In this document: positions 48,385 through 56,756 of the stretch, piece by piece
Layout: each line of letters opens with the position of its first letter
Position numbering within the stretch: the stretch's first letter is position 1
DNA from: CAYQCE01 sp964415885
GTDB lineage: Bacteria; Zixibacteria; MSB-5A5; JAABVY01; JAHJOQ01
Assembly: GCA_964415885.1 (NCBI GenBank)
Contig: CAYQCE010000020.1
Location: forward strand, 1-56,942
Direction: 5' to 3'
Length of the DNA stretch: 56,942 bases
Notes under the pieces: model-generated
Database searches by the model: none
Told to the model about the DNA's origin: nothing
The model's input: only the letters and a program-made list of their open reading frames with translations
Translations under genes and position numbers: made by a program

Positions 48385-48903
48385 CTATGCTTGTTTCTTC
48401 GTGAAGAACGTGTGGTATTCTTCCGATCCCTTCTCTTCAGTATAGTAGGTATATCCCATCTCCTTCGTTTTGTCAATAAGCGGGGCCGGCGGAAATGGAG
48501 TTATGAGCTCGAAGACATCATCGGCTTCGAGGCTGCGTATTCGACTCAGCGCCTTTCCGATCGGCTGTTCGCCTTTCTCTATGTCATCGCGGGCGTCGTA
48601 TGTCTCCGTAACTTTCGATTTCCCGAACCACTCCGGCGGACCTGTGTGTTTCTCCGTCACCGATTCCTCTGCGGAGAACTCGGACTCCTGCCCGACTGCC
48701 GATCGGAGAGTGTTGATAAGTCGTCCCAGATCGACATTACCGACCTGCGAAACCTGCCTGAGAGTGGCGACTTTGGCGACCGTCTTCCGCAGCACCGGAT
48801 TTTTTAGCCTGGAGAATGCCGGGGACATTTCGAGAAGCGTCTCCTCGAGCTCGGGATACTCATCCAGCAGTTTGCCGACTTTGGTTTCCGGTGTAATCTG
48901 CAT
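48385..48903 (-). CDS. DUF1858-DUF2249 protein
   Basis: A 172-residue protein. Residues 1-70 are a DUF1858 (ScdA N-terminal-like) domain, seen in TPETKVGKLLDEYPELEETLLEMSPAFSRLKNPVLRKTVAKVATL. A linker follows, then a DUF2249/SirA-like domain with DDVFELITPFPPAPLIDKTKEMGYTYYTEE. These domains occur together with hemerythrin/DUF438 proteins and proteins of Fe-S repair or nitrosative stress; no reaction is proven. The start at 48903 is preferred over TTG at 48918 because GAGGT precedes it. Linked in operon to the DUF438 gene. Confidence 0.85.
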   Translation of the reverse strand: MQITPETKVGKLLDEYPELEETLLEMSPAFSRLKNPVLRKTVAKVATLRQVSQVGNVDLGRLINTLRSAVGQESEFSAEESVTEKHTGPPEWFGKSKVTETYDARDDIEKGEQPIGKALSRIRSLEADDVFELITPFPPAPLIDKTKEMGYTYYTEEKGSEEYHTFFTKKQA

Positions 48904-48922
48904 CGATAACCTCAACAACCGT

Positions 48923-50161
48923 CTATCCGTACGACAACAACCGCTGTTCGCCTTTGATCTCGCGTTTCTCGGTCAGGTCCTGGCTGACTTCGAGACAGCC
49001 GAGGTACTCTTCATCCTCGTTGCGCAATGCAAAATATTCGATGTGAATAAACCGCCCCTTCATCGTGATCCAGAATGGCGCCCGCGTTTCTTTGCCGGCC
49101 TTGAAATCCTCGAGAATCTGCTCGACTATGTGCACGCTTTTCGGAGGATGACAGAGCTGTACCTTTCGGCCAATTATTGCACGGGTGCGGGCAAAGATGC
49201 GCTCCCTTCCCTGCGTGAAGTATCGAACTGTGTCGTCCTTGTCTACGAACGTCAGATCGAACGGAATCGTATTCAGGATCAGCTTGAGTTCTTCGGGCAG
49301 CATGCTGCCGCTCGGCAACTGGATACGATCGTCGATGGTGCCTTCCGTCACGTGCTCTGCGTCGGTCTGGACACCTTCCGGCTGCCATTCATCTACCGGA
49401 TCGTAGAGGCAGAATCCGAATTCGATGCTGTGTTTGTAGATACCGAACCACTCCGAATCGGTTAGCGTGTCGAGCGACATCGGAAAGAGGATGTTCTCCT
49501 CCTTGAAGATCATCTCACCGGCAGACTCGGTGAAGGGCTTAAGCACGAATCGGATCGTAGCTTTGAGGTCCGCTCCGGTGACTTCGCCGGAGACATTCGC
49601 CGCCTCGATAGCGCTCTTCATCAGCTCACGGATCTCATCGTGCTTTCCCCACATCACTTTCGGAGGACCATCGATACCGTGCTTCTCCAGATACGGGAAC
49701 AGCAGTTCTTCTTTGCGCCGATAGTGCTTATCGATATCGGCGAGAGCGTTTATGTGTCCACGGATGTCCTGAAGCAACTCGCGCGCTTCGGTTGTGTCAT
49801 CGAGGTCCCGGGCTCTCTGAAACAGATCATTCAGAGTCTTGATCTCCCATTCAACAGCGCGGTTCTCTTTTTCGAACGTATGTATGGGATGTCCCGGCGG
49901 CGCCTCTTTGGCCCCTGTGTCATCTATTGTCCCCTCCAGCGCAGCCGTATGGATATCGCAGAGGTCGAGAATCTCTTCTGTGGGAAGGCCTTCCGAGATA
50001 AGTTCCTGCTCGACCTCTACAATCTCGTCGTACGGTACTTTGCCGAGCATCTTCTTGAGCTGATCGCGAACCTGATCCGGTGCCGTGCCCTCGTGCAACT
50101 GCAGGATCATGTGCTTCAGCAGCTCTTTACGTTTCTTTGCATTGTCTATCAGTTCACTCAT
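48923..50161 (-). CDS. DUF438-hemerythrin-PAS protein
   Basis: A 412-residue soluble protein: DUF438 (about residues 12-80), a hemerythrin-like helical domain (95-235) with HINALADIDKHYRRKEELLFPYLEKHG, MWGKHDEIRELM and FKEENILFPM, and a PAS_10 domain (about 285-400) with IPFDLTFVDKDDTVRYFTQGRERIFARTRAIIGRKVQLCHPPKSV. Hemerythrin domains bind O2 or NO at a diiron site; here the third His-type ligand position has M-I-F-K-E-E. The PAS domain may bind haem or a small ligand. Four bases overlap the end of the NapH-like gene (ATGA). A sensor for O2 or NO is inferred. Confidence 0.88.
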   Translation of the reverse strand: MSELIDNAKKRKELLKHMILQLHEGTAPDQVRDQLKKMLGKVPYDEIVEVEQELISEGLPTEEILDLCDIHTAALEGTIDDTGAKEAPPGHPIHTFEKENRAVEWEIKTLNDLFQRARDLDDTTEARELLQDIRGHINALADIDKHYRRKEELLFPYLEKHGIDGPPKVMWGKHDEIRELMKSAIEAANVSGEVTGADLKATIRFVLKPFTESAGEMIFKEENILFPMSLDTLTDSEWFGIYKHSIEFGFCLYDPVDEWQPEGVQTDAEHVTEGTIDDRIQLPSGSMLPEELKLILNTIPFDLTFVDKDDTVRYFTQGRERIFARTRAIIGRKVQLCHPPKSVHIVEQILEDFKAGKETRAPFWITMKGRFIHIEYFALRNEDEEYLGCLEVSQDLTEKREIKGEQRLLSYG

Positions 50162-51264
50162 TTGGATGACTCCTTATTCAACTTCTCTATGTCGCTCGAA
50201 CCGGTCGGGTGTCCGTAGCTGTCGAGGTATTTCTGATGGTGCAGGTATTCTTCTTTCGGTACACTATTCTGCCAATGTCCGAGAACCATCGCGGATCCGG
50301 TTATCAGGAGAAAGATGCCGACTGTGACTGCGCCGACAAATCTCTTCGAGACTTTCTTCTTACCGATCTGAGTTCGGATTTCGAGCGTATCTGCGATCGG
50401 GCATGAGTCCACGCACTGCATGCAGCTCGTGCACTCATCCGAAACCACAGTCTTGACCTTGTCGACCTTGATCCGGGATGGGCACGCCTGCGCGCACTTT
50501 GCGCAGTCAATGCACTGTTCGGCATCGCGTCTTATCCGGTTGGGGCTCAAGATGCCGATCATCCCGAGAAGCGCTCCGTATGGGCACAGATATCTGCACC
50601 AGAAGCCTCGAATGACGACGGAGAGCAGCAGAAGCACACCTATGACGACGAGAGCGAACTGCGAGATATCGGCGAAGAAGTAGTACATTTTGACATCCGC
50701 AACCACGTTATACGGGCTGCCGAGGAAGGTCTTGAGACTTGCCTCGGTCATCGCGAAGAAGATCGCCCAGACAAAGAACCCAAGCAGGATGTATTTCAGT
50801 GATCGCAGAGGATAATCAAGAAAGCGGGGAAGCGATATCTTTCGTTTGAATATCTTCTCGCCGAAATCCGCGACATATTCGGAGATAGTGCCGACCGGAC
50901 AGAGCCATGAACAGAACGCCTTCGCAAAAACGAATGACATAACGATTATCGCCACGAGTATGAATAAACCGGCCGGATGCGCAGGATGTATCTCTCCGGA
51001 CAGGAAGAAGTAGTACAGGCTCATGAGCGAGCTGATCGGCAGGAAGCCCTCCACTCCGGGCGGCCGATCTATGAACGACGTTGTGCCTCCGGATTCGAGG
51101 TACTTTGCGAAGAAATGAAATTCGACACCAATCCAGATGCAGAGAAGCGCAAAGGCCACCTGAGCGATCATGCGCCACTTCTGGATCGGCTTATCGCGGT
51201 TCTTCGTTCGACGTACCTTTGACGCTTTCCTCTTATCTATATCTATGACAGTTTCGTTTGCCAT
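50158..51264 (-). CDS. NapH/NosR-like membrane 4Fe-4S protein
   Basis: A 368-residue membrane protein with about 5-6 helices. Two cytosolic C-x3-CP motifs (CSWLCPVG and CRYLCPYG) mark the NapH/NosR/CcoG family. Two C-x2-C-x2-C-x3-CP ferredoxin sites follow (CIDCAKCAQACP, CTSCMQCVDSCP). A final helix and a histidine-bearing tail (LHHQKYLDSYGHP) end the protein. Family members move electrons between quinones and Fe-S proteins. It follows the ferredoxin-like gene by 15 bases and overlaps the next gene by 4 bases. The electron partner is probably the ferredoxin-like protein. Confidence 0.88.
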   Translation of the reverse strand: MANETVIDIDKRKASKVRRTKNRDKPIQKWRMIAQVAFALLCIWIGVEFHFFAKYLESGGTTSFIDRPPGVEGFLPISSLMSLYYFFLSGEIHPAHPAGLFILVAIIVMSFVFAKAFCSWLCPVGTISEYVADFGEKIFKRKISLPRFLDYPLRSLKYILLGFFVWAIFFAMTEASLKTFLGSPYNVVADVKMYYFFADISQFALVVIGVLLLLSVVIRGFWCRYLCPYGALLGMIGILSPNRIRRDAEQCIDCAKCAQACPSRIKVDKVKTVVSDECTSCMQCVDSCPIADTLEIRTQIGKKKVSKRFVGAVTVGIFLLITGSAMVLGHWQNSVPKEEYLHHQKYLDSYGHPTGSSDIEKLNKESSK

Positions 51265-51279
51265 GATTCTATCCTCACA

Positions 51280-52044
51280 TCAGGCGATTCTATTACGAGT
51301 CGGAAGTTGCTCGGTCACGCTGCCGCCGCGAATTCCGATGGTTTCGACCTTGAACGGAACATCCGGGCAGGCGAAATCGCGCGCTTCCTGCGCGGCGATA
51401 GCGATTCCTGTGCAGCAGGGGACTTCCATTTTCAAAACCGTGATACTCCCAGGCGCGGCCTGCTCGAAGATTGCCTTGAGCTTCTCGCGATAGAATGGCA
51501 GATCATCCAGCTTGGGGCATGCGACCAGTACTGCCTTTCCAGCGAGATACCTGCTGTGGAAATCCGGGACCGCAAACGGCACGCAGTCTGCGCAGATCAA
51601 AATGTCCGCGTTCCGAAGGAACGGCGCCCCCGGAGGAACGAGCATTAGCTGAACCGGCCAGTGTCCGAGCTGCGACTGTACCGATTCTGCAGGATTTTCT
51701 GCTGGTTTTGGGCCTGGCCCGGTTCTCAAGGCCTGCATTCTCGACCCGGGGCACGCCGGTGGAGGACTCGAAGGTCTTTCGTTCTGATGCTTCTCCTTTT
51801 CGAGCTGGGCCAGGTGCCGCTCAACCGCTATTTCGTTGAAGTCCGCGGCTTCGCGCTCGACGGTCGTGATAGCATCCTGCGGGCACTCGCCGATACAGTC
51901 TCCGAGTCCATCGCAGTAACTATCCGATATCAGTTTCGCCTTGCCGTCAACAATTTGGATTGCCCCCTCGGCGCAAGCCGGTACGCAAAGTCCGCAACCG
52001 TCGCATTTATCTTCGTCAATCTGGATAACTTCTCTGACAGCCAT
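51280..52044 (-). CDS. Two-cluster ferredoxin-like protein with a C-terminal Fe-S-type domain
   Basis: A 254-residue soluble protein. Residues 1-55 carry two 4Fe-4S sites (CDGCGLCVPAC, and YCDGLGDCIGECP). A proline-rich linker follows. The C-terminal domain (about 120-240) contains LGHWPVQLMLVPPGAPFL, ADILICADCVPFAVPDFH, VLVACPKLDD and MEVPCCTGI. Proteins of this shape occur with hybrid-cluster protein and CRP/FNR regulators in sulfate reducers. The start at 52044 is fixed by AAAGGAG 7 bases upstream. It is the first gene of the operon behind the FNR-type operator. Confidence 0.85.
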   Translation of the reverse strand: MAVREVIQIDEDKCDGCGLCVPACAEGAIQIVDGKAKLISDSYCDGLGDCIGECPQDAITTVEREAADFNEIAVERHLAQLEKEKHQNERPSSPPPACPGSRMQALRTGPGPKPAENPAESVQSQLGHWPVQLMLVPPGAPFLRNADILICADCVPFAVPDFHSRYLAGKAVLVACPKLDDLPFYREKLKAIFEQAAPGSITVLKMEVPCCTGIAIAAQEARDFACPDVPFKVETIGIRGGSVTEQLPTRNRIA

Positions 52045-52106
52045 GATTGCTCCTTTCGACATCTTCTTGTTTCAGTCAGAATATCGGAAAATGGAGCGAA
52101 TTAGTC

Positions 52107-52122
52107 TTTGACCTGTGTCAAA
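52107..52122. promoter_or_regulatory. FNR/DNR-type operator upstream of the Fe-S operon
   Basis: TTTGACCTGTGTCAAA is a perfect palindrome (arms TTTGAC/GTCAAA). The centre (52114.5) is 32 bases from the centre of a GATATT -10 (minus strand, 52080-52085). This equals the class II spacing of FNR (centre at -41.5). The start would be near 52073. The adjacent regulator has an E-x2-SR recognition helix that fits a TTGA core. Confidence 0.75.
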
Positions 52123-52124
52123 TC

Positions 52125-52802
52125 CTACGGTTTTTCACCAGTGGCTATTTGAGAAAGAGAATCCGGGTCGAGAATCCGGATTTCGCGGGCCTTCACCTCG
52201 ATCATTCCCTGGTCCTGGAGCTTTCGCAGATTTCGTGAGAGTGTCTCAGAGATCGTGCCGAGTTTCCGTGCGAGCTCAGCCTTGGAGATTCTGAGGTGGA
52301 TTACTTCGCCCTTTGTATTGTGATACTCCTCGAGAAGATATCCGGCGAGACGCTCGGGGACTTCCTTGAGCGATAGATATTCCACCATCTTGTTGTATTC
52401 ACGGAGAAATGCGGAGAGTGAGCCGATGATCTTCAGCGAGATTTGTGGTATCTCAGTTAACAGCTTGAGAAATCTATCCTTCGGGAAGAAAAGGACGACT
52501 GATCTTTCGAGTGCTGCACAGTTTGCGGGGAATTGGTTGCCGCGAAAGATCGCAACCTCGGCGAATATCTGTCCCGGATTGATAATGTGGATAGTCTGCT
52601 CCTTGCCTTCCGGAGATGACTTGAAAATCCGCACTCTGCCCTCGGCAAGCGAGAAGAAACCATGCGCGGGGTCACCCTCGATAAAGAGGATTTCTCCGCG
52701 ATCGAGAGTCTGCAGCATCACTATGTCGGATAGTGCCGCAAGCTCCACATCGCTTAACTCGCCGCAAATCTGGCATTGCTTGAGGTAATCGATTAGACTC
52801 AT
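52125..52802 (-). CDS. CRP/FNR family transcription regulator
   Basis: A 225-residue regulator. A cNMP-like beta-barrel (residues 15-130) precedes a winged helix. The recognition helix SETLSRNLRKL has E186, S189 and R190, as in FNR and DNR, which read TTGA. Only two N-terminal cysteines (C10 and C13) are seen, and the FNR-type fourth ligand is absent, so a classical 4Fe-4S sensor is doubtful. It may be a DNR/HcpR-type NO regulator. ATG at 52802 is the family-like start; an in-frame ATG at 52952 is rejected. The gene ends 3 bases before the operator of the operon it probably controls. Confidence 0.88.
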   Translation of the reverse strand: MSLIDYLKQCQICGELSDVELAALSDIVMLQTLDRGEILFIEGDPAHGFFSLAEGRVRIFKSSPEGKEQTIHIINPGQIFAEVAIFRGNQFPANCAALERSVVLFFPKDRFLKLLTEIPQISLKIIGSLSAFLREYNKMVEYLSLKEVPERLAGYLLEEYHNTKGEVIHLRISKAELARKLGTISETLSRNLRKLQDQGMIEVKAREIRILDPDSLSQIATGEKP

Positions 52803-52866
52803 TGTGCGGAGAAGATTACGTATTTCGGCGCCAACCGCAAGTGGAAATACACGAGAAGACGGCAGA

Positions 52867-53880
52867 CTACTTCCGTTCGCAATACCAGACATCCGCGTCA
52901 AAAACACCGCGGGTATCTGTGAGGACGTGGACGAAATATAGATAGCGCCCATCCGGCGTCAGTGACGGCTCACCCGCAATTCCACTTATCACGAGGTCAG
53001 GCGACGACCACGAGTCTCCATTCCATGCCGAGCGATAGATCGCTGTTCCAAGAAGGACATTCCGATCGGAAACGAAATACATGGTGTCGCCGTCGGCAGT
53101 GAATGCCGGCTGTTTGTCCTCACGGTACGAGTTTATCGGTGCGCCAGGATTTTCCGGCTCAGACCATCCGCCCTCCGACTGGGTCGACATCCAGATATCT
53201 GCACTGCCAAGGCCCTCGGGACGGAGTGATGCGAAGTAGAGATCGATGCCGTTCGGATGGATAGCGTGCTCGCCATCGGGATGGACCGAATTGAGGGGAG
53301 GTGGCGGATGGCTAACGGAAGTTGGGGTGCCGTTCGACAGAGTCGCGATGTAGATATCGAGGAAGTCGTCGGCATAGGGTGCATGAATGTATCCAAGATT
53401 CGTCGCCCGATTGGAATGGAAAAACACGCGGTTGTTCTGGTGATCGAAACTGAGCTCGCCATCAAGAGATTGTGCCGTACCGAGTTGAAGATCGAAATAC
53501 TCCGGTTCACCAAACTGGTCGGGCAGCTCGATTATCTCGAGACGGTACGTGTTGTTTTCCCTGGCCAGGATTTTATCTGCCGTCAGACCTTCGAGAATGT
53601 CCTCCGTGTACATCACGTAGAGATAGCCGGTTTCGACGTCGATCTCGATTGCGTCCTGCGGACACGGCGTATTGACAGGTTCGCCAAGCCGCACTGGATC
53701 CGACCAGTCATCGACCTGCGTGGTTGGCGTATGCGCGTCGTGCCGGCTGTGGGATGTGATGTCGCAGACGGGATCTACCGCCTTTGCGACCGGATCGGCG
53801 GGACCATCGTCATCACTGCAGGACAACCCTGGCAGCATAAACGCGACGATCAAGCTGAGAAGAATCCCCGACAATCTCAT
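52867..53880 (-). CDS. TolB/PD40 beta-propeller lipoprotein
   Basis: A 337-residue lipoprotein (signal ending LPGLSC). The mature chain carries WD40-like PD40 repeats: NRVFFHSNRATNLG, DLYFASLRPEGLGSADIWMS, DTMYFVSDRNVLLGTAIYR and YLYFVHVLTDTRGVFDADVW, each with the D-x-Y-F-x-S pattern of TolB-like propellers. The start at 53880 is chosen because AAAGGAG stands 7 bases upstream; ATG 53886 and 53907 are alternatives. Function unknown; such proteins often bind surface peptides or sugars. A promoter with TTGACT-N17-TATCGA on the minus strand (53912-53940) fits. Confidence 0.8.
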   Translation of the reverse strand: MRLSGILLSLIVAFMLPGLSCSDDDGPADPVAKAVDPVCDITSHSRHDAHTPTTQVDDWSDPVRLGEPVNTPCPQDAIEIDVETGYLYVMYTEDILEGLTADKILARENNTYRLEIIELPDQFGEPEYFDLQLGTAQSLDGELSFDHQNNRVFFHSNRATNLGYIHAPYADDFLDIYIATLSNGTPTSVSHPPPPLNSVHPDGEHAIHPNGIDLYFASLRPEGLGSADIWMSTQSEGGWSEPENPGAPINSYREDKQPAFTADGDTMYFVSDRNVLLGTAIYRSAWNGDSWSSPDLVISGIAGEPSLTPDGRYLYFVHVLTDTRGVFDADVWYCERK

Positions 53881-53911
53881 GAGCATGCTCCTTTTTTGAG
53901 GGTACATCTAT

Positions 53912-53940
53912 TCGATACAGCAATATATAGGTCCAGTCAA
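53912..53940 (-). promoter_or_regulatory. Promoter candidate for the PD40 lipoprotein
   Basis: On the minus strand TTGACT (53940-53935), a 17-base spacer and TATCGA (53917-53912). Predicted start near 53905. Confidence 0.4.
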
Positions 53941-54147
53941 TCTTGTTTTTGTCAGCATATTCGTAGAACGGTCAACCAGGCCGGTTTGGAACATTGCCTT
54001 TGAGCCGATGTTGATTCGAGTAGAAGGGCTTCCGCTCGGCGGTGAAGTGCATAAATGGATGTATTCCCCGGTTCTCGAATCCGGTCGCGACAGCGGCCGT
54101 TTTGATTCTGAGCCGGGATAATTTGAGATTATCCGAGAGGGCGTACG

Positions 54148-56274
54148 ATGCATAGATCAACCGAGGAACAGATGATGCGAGATGCCGAAATGAAAAGTAG
54201 AGCGAATAAGCTTAAAGATTCCAGCAGCCCCTATCTGCTGCAGCATGCCTACAACCCGGTACAATGGTACCCGTGGGGCGATGAGGCTTTCGAGAAGGCC
54301 CGCAGGGAGGACAAACCGGTCTTTCTGTCTATTGGATACTCCACCTGTCACTGGTGCCATGTGATGGAGGATGAGTCATTCGAGGACACAGCCGTAGCCG
54401 GGTTAATGAATGAACATCTCGTGTCGATCAAAGTCGATCGTGAGGAACGCCCCGATATCGACAATATATATATGTCGGTCTGTCAGATGATGACGGGAAG
54501 CGGCGGTTGGCCTCTGACGATAATTATGACACCGGATAAGAAGCCGTTCTTTGCCGGGACATATCTGCCGAAGACGGCTCGTTTCGGGAGGCTTGGGATG
54601 ATGGAGCTGATTCCTCAGGTCTCTGATCTTTGGAACAACAACCGGGACCGTGTACTTGAATCTGCCGGGAAAATAACCGATGCCCTTCGTGATGCCACGA
54701 TGGCCCCGGCAACCATTGTCGAGCTTGACGAACGCACACTCACAGAAGCCTTCGATGAGCTCGAGGCGCGGTTTGATGACAGAAACGGCGGATTTGAGGG
54801 CCGGAACAAGTTCCCTATTCCGCACAATCACCTGTTCCTGCTGCGCTACTGGAAGCGCACCGGTAATGAACGTGCGCTCGAGATGGTCGAAAAGACGCTG
54901 ACGAAAATGCGTCAGGGTGGAATATACGACCACATCGGGTTCGGGTTCCACCGCTACTCAACCGATCCCGAGTGGCTTCTGCCACATTTCGAGAAAATGC
55001 TCTACGATCAGGCGATGCTTTCGCTTGCATATCTCGAGACTTTTCAGGTTACGCGGAAACTGGATTATCTTCAGACAGCACGGGATGTTTTCGACTATGT
55101 GCTGCGCGATATGACCGATCGCGATGGTGGATTCTATTCCGCTGAGGACGCCGACAGCGAGGGCGAGGAAGGCAAGTTCTACGTCTGGTCCGTTGAAGAA
55201 TTGCAGGACATACTCGGTCCCGATGCTGAGCTCGTGATTCAAGCGTACAACGCATCACCTCATGGAAACTATCAAGAAGAGTCGACCGGCGAGCAGACCG
55301 GCACTAATATCCTTTACCTGAAGGCTGATCTCTCTCGGGTGGCAGAATGGGTCGGCAAACCGGAAGAAGAGCTGCACGAGCGGCTGAAGGATGCTCGTGA
55401 GAAGCTTCTGGTTGAGAGAGAAAGGCGGGTCCGCCCATACAGGGATGACAAGATTCTGGCTGACTGGAACGGGCTTATGATCGCTGCGTTGGCTCGTGGG
55501 GGGATGCTGACCGCCGATCAGAAGTATACAAAAGCCGCCAAAGATGCCGCGGATTTCGTTCTGGAGAGAATGCGAGCCGAGGATGGTCGGCTGCTGCACA
55601 GATATCGTGACGGCAAAGCCGGAGTTACGGCCTTCCTCGACGACTACGCGTTCATTGTATGGGGATTGATTGAACTGTATGAGGCATCGTTTGATATCAA
55701 GTACCTGAAGAGCGCGATCGAGTTGAACGACCAAATGCTCGAGCACTTCAAGGACAGGGAATCCGGCGGGTTTTACTTCAGTGCGGATGACTCTGAGGAA
55801 CTCATCCATCGCACCAGGGAAGTCTATGATGGAGCGGTGCCGTCGGGGAATTCCGTCGCAATGCTGAATCTTCTCAGGATATCGAGAATTACCGGTGATA
55901 GCGAACTGGAGAATGTTGCGAGCGAACTGGGGAGCGCATTCTCCGCCACAATCAGCAGGTTACCGTCAAACCACACGATGCTCATGGCCGCGCTCGATTT
56001 CGCAATGGGACCGTCGTACGAGATTGTGCTGGCCGGGAATCCGGAATCAGATGATATGCGGGAGATGCTGTATTTTCTGCATTCGGTCTACGTTCCCAAC
56101 AGGGTCCTTTTGAACCGACCGGATGGTGAATCTCCCGAAATTGCGAAGATTGCCGCGTATACCGCCAATCAGAAACCTATCGAGGGCTCGGCTACCGCGT
56201 ATATTTGTGAGAATTTCAACTGCAAAATGCCGACCAACGACATCTCGCAAATGGTGCAGCTTCTAAGAGAATGA
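54148..56274 (+). CDS. YyaL/DUF255 family thioredoxin-domain protein
   Basis: A 708-residue cytosolic protein of the DUF255 (YyaL, human SPATA20) family. The N-terminal thioredoxin-like domain begins LKDSSSPYLLQHAYNPVQWYPW and has STCHWCHVMEDESFED (C-x2-C), then GWPLTIIMTPDKKPFFAGTYLPK. The remaining 500 residues form an (alpha/alpha)6 glycosidase-like toroid with HFEKMLYDQAMLSLAYLE, DADSEGEEGKFYVWS and DDKILADWNGLMIAALARGG. No reaction is established. Start at 54148 is preceded by GAGAGGG; the ATG at 54172 with GAGGAA is an alternative. It stands alone. Confidence 0.93.
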   Translation: MHRSTEEQMMRDAEMKSRANKLKDSSSPYLLQHAYNPVQWYPWGDEAFEKARREDKPVFLSIGYSTCHWCHVMEDESFEDTAVAGLMNEHLVSIKVDREERPDIDNIYMSVCQMMTGSGGWPLTIIMTPDKKPFFAGTYLPKTARFGRLGMMELIPQVSDLWNNNRDRVLESAGKITDALRDATMAPATIVELDERTLTEAFDELEARFDDRNGGFEGRNKFPIPHNHLFLLRYWKRTGNERALEMVEKTLTKMRQGGIYDHIGFGFHRYSTDPEWLLPHFEKMLYDQAMLSLAYLETFQVTRKLDYLQTARDVFDYVLRDMTDRDGGFYSAEDADSEGEEGKFYVWSVEELQDILGPDAELVIQAYNASPHGNYQEESTGEQTGTNILYLKADLSRVAEWVGKPEEELHERLKDAREKLLVERERRVRPYRDDKILADWNGLMIAALARGGMLTADQKYTKAAKDAADFVLERMRAEDGRLLHRYRDGKAGVTAFLDDYAFIVWGLIELYEASFDIKYLKSAIELNDQMLEHFKDRESGGFYFSADDSEELIHRTREVYDGAVPSGNSVAMLNLLRISRITGDSELENVASELGSAFSATISRLPSNHTMLMAALDFAMGPSYEIVLAGNPESDDMREMLYFLHSVYVPNRVLLNRPDGESPEIAKIAAYTANQKPIEGSATAYICENFNCKMPTNDISQMVQLLRE

Positions 56275-56309
56275 CCGGGGCGGTGCGTGCCGCTTCCGGT
56301 TTGATGGTC

Positions 56310-56338
56310 GAACGCCGACGGTTACCCCGCCGGCGTTC
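56310..56338. other. Strong hairpin between convergent genes
   Basis: GAACGCCG-A-CGG / CCG-C-CGGCGTTC, one mismatch, loop TTACC. It lies between the stops of the YyaL gene (+) and the zinc-ribbon gene (-). No T-tract, so at most a weak terminator. Confidence 0.5.
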
Positions 56339-56359
56339 GTGTGTTGTGTACGATGAGGA

Positions 56360-56536
56360 TTAACCCATCCAGAATCCCTTGCGGTGCGAAAGACCGAGTA
56401 CCTTGCGACATTCAGAACAGAAGTAGATGTATCGTTTGCCGAATGTGCTGTCGAGTTGTCGGAACCAGACTGTTTTAAGCTCCGCATTGCAGTGTGGGCA
56501 GATCGGCTGGATGTCTTTTCTTTCCAACGTATGCAT
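56360..56536 (-). CDS. Small double-CxxC zinc-ribbon protein
   Basis: A 58-residue protein with CPHC near residue 13 and CSEC about 25 residues later, flanked by KTVWFRQLDSTFGKRYIYF and RKVLGLSHRKGFWMG. Two CxxC pairs spaced like this form a zinc ribbon. The start at 56536 is set by AAGGAG 8-9 bases upstream; a frame extending to 56572 lies before that site. The basic C-terminus suggests nucleic-acid or protein contact. No family name is offered. Confidence 0.7.
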   Translation of the reverse strand: MHTLERKDIQPICPHCNAELKTVWFRQLDSTFGKRYIYFCSECRKVLGLSHRKGFWMG

Positions 56537-56621
56537 GTGGCCATCTCCTTCTTGAAAGCACTTTGGATACATACAGGCTAACTCAGGGTTTATTCACTCA
56601 ATTCATGATATCTGTAATCAT

Positions 56622-56651
56622 TTGACAAACCGCAATGCCGATGATATTATC
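56622..56651 (+). promoter_or_regulatory. Promoter of tRNA-Ser
   Basis: TTGACA at 56622-56627, 18-base spacer and TATTAT at 56646-56651. Predicted start near 56658, 11 bases before the tRNA. Confidence 0.7.
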
Positions 56652-56668
56652 ACGTACGACCACCGACG

Positions 56669-56756
56669 GAGGAGTGGCTGAGTGGTCGAAAGCGGCGGTC
56701 TTGAAAACCGTTGTACCGCAAGGTACCGTGGGTTCGAATCCTACCTCCTCCGCCAT
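56669..56756 (+). tRNA. tRNA-Ser (anticodon UGA)
   Basis: Class II tRNA of 88 bases including the encoded CCA. The acceptor stem is GGAGGAG/CTCCTCC with discriminator G. The anticodon loop CTTGAAA (56701-56707) has TGA at 56703-56705. The long variable arm TACCGCAAGGTA and the T-arm GTGGGTTCGAATCCTAC are complete. The remaining sequence to 56942 shows no gene. Confidence 0.97.

Noticed and set aside
48470..49465. A 331-codon rightward open frame
   Set aside because: It is antisense to the DUF1858 and DUF438 genes, which have clear domains.
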